The notes under the pieces: generated by a model
Database searches by the model: none
Seen by the model: the letters and a program-made list of their open reading frames with translations, nothing else
Told to the model about the DNA's origin: nothing
IMG/VR virus record: IMGVR_UViG_3300010883_000687
Coordinates: 1-20,252 of that record
Strand: one strand, 5' to 3'
From: a virus
Length of the DNA: 20,252 nucleotides
Part shown: piece after piece, positions 16,007 to 20,252 of the stretch
Numbering within the stretch: position 1 is the stretch's first letter
Layout of the letters: every line of letters begins with the position of its first letter
Translations under genes and position numbers: made by a program

Positions 16007-19000
16007 ATGAGTAGACTTAATGTAAACAGTGTAAACCCCCACGATGGAGTAAAACTCTCCATAACGGGTTCAACAGATGGAGCACTTATAATTAGTGCAT
16101 CGGGAGATAATGACACAAATCCATTATTGGAAGTGCAAGGATCGATATCCGCATCAGGAAATTTAACAGCATCTAATGCACTCTTTACGGGAAACATTAG
16201 AGTCATTGGAGAAGCAGTAATAAGTGCTTCAGCAGCCGGTGGTATATTCTTAGGAGATGCAAATACTGACAATGTAATATTCGGAGCAGATGTTAGTTCA
16301 AGTGTAATTCCAAATAATGATGACACATTTGACTTAGGGTCAAATTCACAACAATGGAAAGACCTATATTTAGACGGAACAGGATTTATTGACGCAATAG
16401 ACCAATCAGATACCACTGTAACTAATAATCTAAAAGGTGATTGGACTTGGCTAGATGATGGATCTGTACAGTCCCTAAAAGTTGACTCATCAAATGGTAA
16501 TGTCGGAGTTAAAGTAGCAGACCCTAACCAAGAATTTGAAGTTGCTGGTAGAATATCAGCCAGTGCACAACTTTCTGTTGGTGGTGCAGGTACTATTGAT
16601 GGTCACATTACAGGTTCAGGTAATCTTACAATATCAGGTGCATCATACTTTGCAGGCGATATCACATCATCCGGTGATTTACTTATTAAGTCACTTAAAG
16701 GTCCTTCAAGAATACAATTAGATGGAGATGCAGCTCTTCCTACCATTGATAATGATACAATCATGGTATTCCAAAGAAACTATTCAGGTTCTGCAAGTGC
16801 AGGAGTATCTATTATTGGTCACGCTGCTGGTGAATCTATAATTAAATTAGGAGACACTGATGATGAAGATGTAGGAAGAATAAGATATCAGCACACTGAT
16901 AATTCTATGGACTTCTTTACAAACAATGCCCAAGGAATGACTCTTGATGCTTCAGGAAATGTAACAACATCAGGAGCAATAAACATTGGCCATCATAGTG
17001 GTTCATATTCAAAGTTTGTATTAGATGGAACTGGAGCTCTTCCTACCATTGATAATGATACAATAGCAATATTCCAAAGAAATTTACCAGGTAGTTCAAC
17101 TGCAGCTATATCTGTTATTGGACATGTTGGTGGAGAATCTATATTGAAATTAGGAGATACTGATGATGAAGATGCAGGAAGAATAAGATATCAGCACACT
17201 GATGATTCTATGGACTTCTATACAAATGGTTCCCAAGGAATGACTCTTGATGCTTCAGGAAATGTAACAACATCAGGAGCAATAAATATTGGCCATCATA
17301 GTGGTTCATTTTCAAAATTCCAATTAGATGGAGCAGGAGCTCTTCCTACTATTGATAATGATACAATCGCATTATTTCAAAGAAATTTACCAGGTAGTTC
17401 AACTGCAGCAATAACTATTCTTGCCCATGTAGGTGGAGAATCTATATTGAAATTAGGAGATACTGATGATGAAGATATAGGTAGAATTAGATATATGCAC
17501 TCAGATAATTCCATGGACTTCATCACAAACAATACGCAACAAATGTCTATTGATGCTTCAGGAAACATAACAGCATCAAATAATATAAGTTCAAGTGGAT
17601 ATATGAGAGCTCCATATGTACATATAGGAAATATTACACCAGGAGGTATGAGACTTGGAGAAACAGGCGGTGCAGGAGTTGGTGGAGTAATGAAATTCGG
17701 AAACAGTGCAGAATTTTCAGCAACATTAACAAACTTAACTGCGTCAGGAACAATTACTGCTGCAGCAGCTACTATAACAACATTAACTGCAACTCATGGT
17801 GAATTTGATACAATAAACACTACTCAAATTACATCATCCATCGTAACTGCTTCAGTAATTTATTCAAGTGGCTCAAATATCTTTGGCGATGCAGGAGATG
17901 ATACACATACATTTAACGGTAACATAACAGCATCAGGTACTATAAGTGCAAGTAGCTATATAAGAACTCCATTCCTTCGTATAGGAGCTATTACACCAGG
18001 AGGTATGAGACTTGGAGAATCAACAGCAGGTATAATGAAATTTGGAGATGGTGGAGAATGGTCAGCAACATTAACAAACTTAACTGCATCAGGTAATATA
18101 AGTGGTTCATCTACTTCACAAGTATATGCCCAAGCCGGAAACTTTGACAGAGACGTTGGCGCTCAGTTTGTTAATGCAACTAATTATGTTACTAGTGTTA
18201 ATATAACAGCATCTAACAATATAATTGCAACTGGTTCTTTAGAGATTCAAGGAAATACTGAGTTAGGTAATGCTGCAACATCACACGTAACGGCTTCAGG
18301 TAATATATCATCAAGCGGATATATGAGAACTCCATTCCTTCGTATAGGAAATCAAACACCAGGAGGTATGAGACTTGGAGAATCAACAGCAGGTATAATG
18401 AAATTTGGAGATAGTGGAGAATGGTCAGCAACATTAACTAACTTAACAGCCTCAGGTAATATAAGTTCAAGTGCTAATTTAATTGGAAACAATATAAGTT
18501 CTTATGGAAATATGTCTACTGCAGGCGATTTAGAAGTTCTAGGATTGACAACGCTTGGAGATTCTTCCGCAGACACAACAACCGTTCACGGTAACCTTAC
18601 AGCCTCCGTTAATATAAAGGCCGCAGGTAATATAAGTGCAAGTGGAACCCTATATGGAAGCGAAGCACATATAACTGGTCACATAACAGCCTCAGGAAAT
18701 ATAAGTGCAAGTGGAAATATGTTTGCAAACCAATTAACAGCAATACATGATATGTCTGCAGGAAGAGATTTAGAAGTTCTAGGAAATACAACGCTTGGAG
18801 ACTCATCATCAGACGTAACAGTTGTTCATGGTAACCTTACAGCATCGGTTAATATAAGTGCAAGTGGTAATATATTTGCAAACCAAATAACAGCAATACA
18901 TGATATGTCTGCAGGAAGAGATTTTGAAGTTCTAGGAACTACAACTCTTGGAGACAGTGCAGCAGATGTTGTTGGATGTAATGCGCAATTCAGACCAGGA

Positions 19001-19426
19001 GCAGGAGGAATGATGAAAACTGTTCCAGCTGTAGTTGCAGATTCAACACCACAAACATTAACAATCGCTGCAAATGCAGGTAGAACAAATGTACTTCCAG
19101 ACTTTTCAGGTGATTCAATTATTAACTTGCCAACACCAACTGTTGCAGGACAATATTATCACTTTATTTATGGAGGAGCAGCTGTAGATGCACATGCTGT
19201 AGTAATTAGAACGTTAACAACAGATAACAGTGTATATGTTAGAGGTGCAATAACACACTTAGACACTGATAATCAGATTGCATCTGTAATCTGTACTGGA
19301 ACCCCTGAAGCTTTGACACTAGATCTTCCATCAGCGATAGATCTTCATTTCTTAGCCGTAACCACGGGAGTATGGTACATATGGGGAACAGCAACATCAG
19401 CAACGACTCCAGTATGGTCAACGTAA
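16007..19426 (+). CDS. Long tail-fibre protein with tandem shaft repeats
   Basis: A 1139-residue protein with GAGGGA at 15991-15996 as ribosome site. The N-terminus (MSRLNVNSVNPHDGVKLSIT) and a DDTFDLGSNSQQWKDLYLDG motif at about 105-124 match phage fibre proteins. Residues 234-536 are three tandem 101-residue repeats, each with ALPTIDNDTI, FQRN and KLGDTDDED. Residues about 525-820 hold three copies of a block with ITPGGMRLGE and MKFG; residues about 830-990 hold three copies with 'DLEVLG-TTLGDS'. The C-terminal 145 residues (from FRPGAGGMMKTVP, about 995) form a non-repetitive beta domain with HFIYGGAAVDAHAVVI, probably the tip or trimer-capping domain. It likely contacts the host. No chaperone gene follows directly; the next gene is a nuclease. 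Confidence 0.92.
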   Translation: MSRLNVNSVNPHDGVKLSITGSTDGALIISASGDNDTNPLLEVQGSISASGNLTASNALFTGNIRVIGEAVISASAAGGIFLGDANTDNVIFGADVSSSVIPNNDDTFDLGSNSQQWKDLYLDGTGFIDAIDQSDTTVTNNLKGDWTWLDDGSVQSLKVDSSNGNVGVKVADPNQEFEVAGRISASAQLSVGGAGTIDGHITGSGNLTISGASYFAGDITSSGDLLIKSLKGPSRIQLDGDAALPTIDNDTIMVFQRNYSGSASAGVSIIGHAAGESIIKLGDTDDEDVGRIRYQHTDNSMDFFTNNAQGMTLDASGNVTTSGAINIGHHSGSYSKFVLDGTGALPTIDNDTIAIFQRNLPGSSTAAISVIGHVGGESILKLGDTDDEDAGRIRYQHTDDSMDFYTNGSQGMTLDASGNVTTSGAINIGHHSGSFSKFQLDGAGALPTIDNDTIALFQRNLPGSSTAAITILAHVGGESILKLGDTDDEDIGRIRYMHSDNSMDFITNNTQQMSIDASGNITASNNISSSGYMRAPYVHIGNITPGGMRLGETGGAGVGGVMKFGNSAEFSATLTNLTASGTITAAAATITTLTATHGEFDTINTTQITSSIVTASVIYSSGSNIFGDAGDDTHTFNGNITASGTISASSYIRTPFLRIGAITPGGMRLGESTAGIMKFGDGGEWSATLTNLTASGNISGSSTSQVYAQAGNFDRDVGAQFVNATNYVTSVNITASNNIIATGSLEIQGNTELGNAATSHVTASGNISSSGYMRTPFLRIGNQTPGGMRLGESTAGIMKFGDSGEWSATLTNLTASGNISSSANLIGNNISSYGNMSTAGDLEVLGLTTLGDSSADTTTVHGNLTASVNIKAAGNISASGTLYGSEAHITGHITASGNISASGNMFANQLTAIHDMSAGRDLEVLGNTTLGDSSSDVTVVHGNLTASVNISASGNIFANQITAIHDMSAGRDFEVLGTTTLGDSAADVVGCNAQFRPGAGGMMKTVPAVVADSTPQTLTIAANAGRTNVLPDFSGDSIINLPTPTVAGQYYHFIYGGAAVDAHAVVIRTLTTDNSVYVRGAITHLDTDNQIASVICTGTPEALTLDLPSAIDLHFLAVTTGVWYIWGTATSATTPVWST
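16706..17614 (+). repeat. Three tandem 303-bp in-frame repeats
   Basis: The landmark TACCATTGATAATGATACAA begins at 16741 and 17044, and its variant TACTATTGATAATGATACAA at 17347: two intervals of exactly 303 bases, or 101 codons. Units are roughly 16706-17008, 17009-17311 and 17312-17614. Units 1 and 2 are very similar at DNA level. The 3' end of unit 3 has diverged into a different shaft sequence. The exact period and the preserved frame point to duplication by recombination within the fibre gene. Confidence 0.9.
17606..18460 (+). repeat. Three dispersed copies of a fibre-shaft block
   Basis: A block of about 140 bases encoding R-x-P-x-x-x-IG, TPGGMRLGE, MKFG and SATLTNLTASG starts at 17606, 17963 and 18326. 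The intervals are 357 and 363 bases, both multiples of three. Copies 2 and 3 are nearly identical over about 130 bases; copy 1 differs more and carries a four-residue insertion (VGGV region). The sequence between copies differs, so these are not simple tandem repeats. Confidence 0.85.
18508..18970 (+). repeat. Three copies of a DLEVLG-type shaft block
   Basis: Blocks containing GATTTAGAAGTTCTAGGA or a close variant start at 18527, 18767 and 18920, at intervals of 240 and 153 bases (80 and 51 codons). Each encodes 'D(L/F)EVLG-TTLGDS'. The last two copies also share an upstream leader encoding FANQ(L/I)TAIHDMSAGRD. The shorter last interval reads like a deletion of 29 codons of shaft between copies 2 and 3. 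Confidence 0.8.
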
Positions 19427-19455
19427 TAGTTAATTAAACAATAAAGGTTATAAAT

Positions 19456-19845
19456 ATGGCAAGAAGAATTAAACAAATAAATGGGTATAGAAGCGGCTTT
19501 GAGAATAAGGTCGCTTCCGCTCTTTTAGAACAAAAGGTAAAATTTGGTTATGAGGTGACACAAGTACAATATATCAAACCTCAAACAAATCACAAGTATA
19601 CTGTAGATTTTACTCTTCCAAATGGCATTCTAATTGAAACAAAGGGCCGATGGACTATGGAAGATAGAAAGAAACATATTCTAATCAAACAACAACATCC
19701 AGAGTTAGATATTAGATTTGTTTTTCAAAATCCAAAGGGAAAAATAAGAAAAGGTTCTAAAACAACATATTCCGACTTCTGCGACAAAAATGGAATACTA
19801 TGGGCAGATAAAGATATTCCTTCTGCATGGCTATTAGAAAAATAA
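19456..19845 (+). CDS. T7-type endonuclease I (Holliday junction resolvase)
   Basis: A 129-residue protein of the phage T7 gp3 endonuclease I family (T7 enzyme 149 residues). It cleaves branched DNA such as four-way junctions during recombination and packaging. E16, D51, E61 and K63 match the T7 catalytic set (E20, D55, E65, K67) with identical spacing (35, 10, 2). Other family landmarks are YRSGFENKVASAL, YTVDFTLPNGILIETKGRW, KQQHPELDIRFVF and KGSKTTYSDFCDKNGILWA. Its start has AAAGG eight bases upstream. It follows the fibre gene by 29 bases and precedes the primase, so it belongs to a DNA-metabolism module. T4 itself uses the unrelated endonuclease VII (gp49). The assignment is firm; the exact biological substrate is inferred from the family. 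Confidence 0.95.
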   Translation: MARRIKQINGYRSGFENKVASALLEQKVKFGYEVTQVQYIKPQTNHKYTVDFTLPNGILIETKGRWTMEDRKKHILIKQQHPELDIRFVFQNPKGKIRKGSKTTYSDFCDKNGILWADKDIPSAWLLEK

Positions 19846-19856
19846 ACACCTCACAT

Positions 19857-19898
19857 TTTACCAGGTAAAGAATTTTTATTATATTATAACTATATAAT
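19857..19898 (+). promoter_or_regulatory. Possible sigma-70-like promoter before the primase
   Basis: TTTACC at 19857-19862 could serve as a -35 box. At 17 bases downstream lies TATATT (19880-19885), with TATAAC (19885-19890) and TATAAT (19893-19898) close by. The last overlaps the ATG of the primase. A promoter here would give a very short or absent 5' leader, in line with the lack of a ribosome site. AT-rich DNA makes such matches common. Confidence 0.3.
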
Positions 19899-20252
19899 GA
19901 GCAACTTAAGACTACATCAAATATTAGAACAAGTGCTGGGTTCATCGAGATCAAACAAGCACACTGGAGAAGTTGGTTTTCACTGTCCTTTTTGCAAGCA
20001 CCACAATAAAAAATTTAATATTCATGTACCGACGGAAAAATGGCATTGCTGGATTTGCGCTGCAAAGGGTAGAACAATTATGTCATTATTTAAGAAATTA
20101 AAAGTTTCTGCAGACATATTAAACAAATTATCAAAAATAACAGGAAAAAAGGTATTTTTTGATGATGGTAAAAAATATGAAGATTTATCTCTACCCCTTG
20201 AATTTATTCCACTATATAAGGCAAATAAAAAGAATCCAGAATATTCCAATGC
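19897..20252 (+). CDS. DnaG-type DNA primase, N-terminal part (cut by window edge)
   Basis: 118 residues are visible and the frame is open at the window end. The protein begins MSNLRLHQILEQVLGS and carries a zinc ribbon: C30-P-F-C33 and C51-W-I-C54, with 17 residues between pairs. This spacing equals that of bacterial DnaG zinc domains (C-x2-H-x17-C-x2-C), but the usual histidine is a cysteine. 'HCWICAAKGRTIMSLF' matches the fold around the second pair. Near the end, LSLPLEFIPLY resembles the linker before the catalytic domain. The TOPRIM core would lie beyond 20252. Primases make RNA primers for lagging-strand synthesis. No ribosome site precedes the ATG, and the preceding 17 codons back to the endonuclease stop are open with no other ATG. 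A helicase-primase fusion cannot be excluded. Confidence 0.88.
   Translation, partial: MSNLRLHQILEQVLGSSRSNKHTGEVGFHCPFCKHHNKKFNIHVPTEKWHCWICAAKGRTIMSLFKKLKVSADILNKLSKITGKKVFFDDGKKYEDLSLPLEFIPLYKANKKNPEYSN

Noticed and set aside
15977-16009. Split of one long fibre gene by a nonsense mutation
   Set aside because: The two fibre genes are in the same frame, but two stop codons separate them, the second has its own GAGGGA site and a typical fibre N-terminus. Two separate genes is the simpler reading.
15235-16416. Long antisense open frames (178 and 146 codons) opposite the two fibre genes
   Set aside because: They mirror the repetitive codon pattern of the fibre genes, lie wholly opposite confident coding sequence, and have no ribosome site or family-like sequence. 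The regular repeats simply remove stops on the other strand.
16706-18970. CRISPR-like or non-coding satellite repeat array
   Set aside because: Periods are 303, 357, 363, 240 and 153 bases, all multiples of three, and every unit stays in one open frame encoding fibre shaft sequence. There are no short identical repeats with unique spacers.
19449-19456. Exact TATAAATA, the T4 late promoter consensus
   Set aside because: It overlaps the ATG of the endonuclease, so a start 5-6 bases downstream would fall inside the gene and could not express it from that codon. It could only serve the primase, and AT-rich sequence makes chance matches likely.
1-20252. tRNA, integrase, insertion sequence or lysogeny genes
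   Set aside because: No cloverleaf-like sequence, transposase or integrase motif, or terminal repeats were seen. Coding sequence covers nearly the whole window on one strand.

Overview
The window looks like part of the late structural region of a T4-like tailed phage (contractile-tail, T4-type baseplate). It is AT-rich. All ten complete genes, and the partial gene at the right edge, lie on the + strand with overlaps or gaps of only a few bases. Several protein types in it (modular beta-sandwich tail proteins, 'SASGNIS'-type tail fibres) are the sort I associate with marine T4-like phage genomes. The host cannot be read from the sequence. A bacterial host in an AT-rich marine lineage is my inference.

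Layout. (1) 1-106: the 3' end of an unresolved upstream gene, then an AT-rich intergenic stretch. (2) 107-11189: a tightly packed baseplate operon. It holds a small unknown protein with a helical N-terminus, the gp25-like wedge protein, the gp6-like wedge protein, two beta-sandwich structural proteins (one DNRLRE-like, one with an Ig-like domain), and a 1936-residue protein that I read as an enlarged gp7/gpI-type wedge protein with LamG-like and other inserted modules. (3) 11274-14954: a small protein of a type common in marine T4-like phages, then two virion proteins that share a C-terminal domain; the second also carries a LamG domain. (4) 15014-19426: two tail-fibre-type proteins built from 'ITASGNISASG' repeats, the first starting at TTG. 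The second contains three in-frame 303-bp tandem repeats and two further families of shaft repeats. (5) 19456-20252: a T7-type endonuclease I (Holliday junction resolvase) with all four catalytic residues, then the N-terminus of a DnaG-type primase with a four-cysteine zinc ribbon, cut by the window edge. This marks the switch from structural genes to DNA-replication and recombination genes.

How the genes fit together. gp25, gp6 and the gp7-like protein correspond to the conserved wedge core of contractile tails (P2 W, J and I). The DNRLRE-like, Ig-like and LamG-containing proteins probably form the outer baseplate and fibre attachment layer in place of T4 gp8-gp12, none of which is recognisable here. 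The two repeat-rich fibres are the likely host-contact elements. Three of the larger gaps (before 107, 11274 and 15014) share an AT-rich motif, ATATTTATWTA, that is a candidate late promoter element. No RNA gene, mobile element, CRISPR array or integration module was found. No gene-free stretch exceeds about 110 bases.
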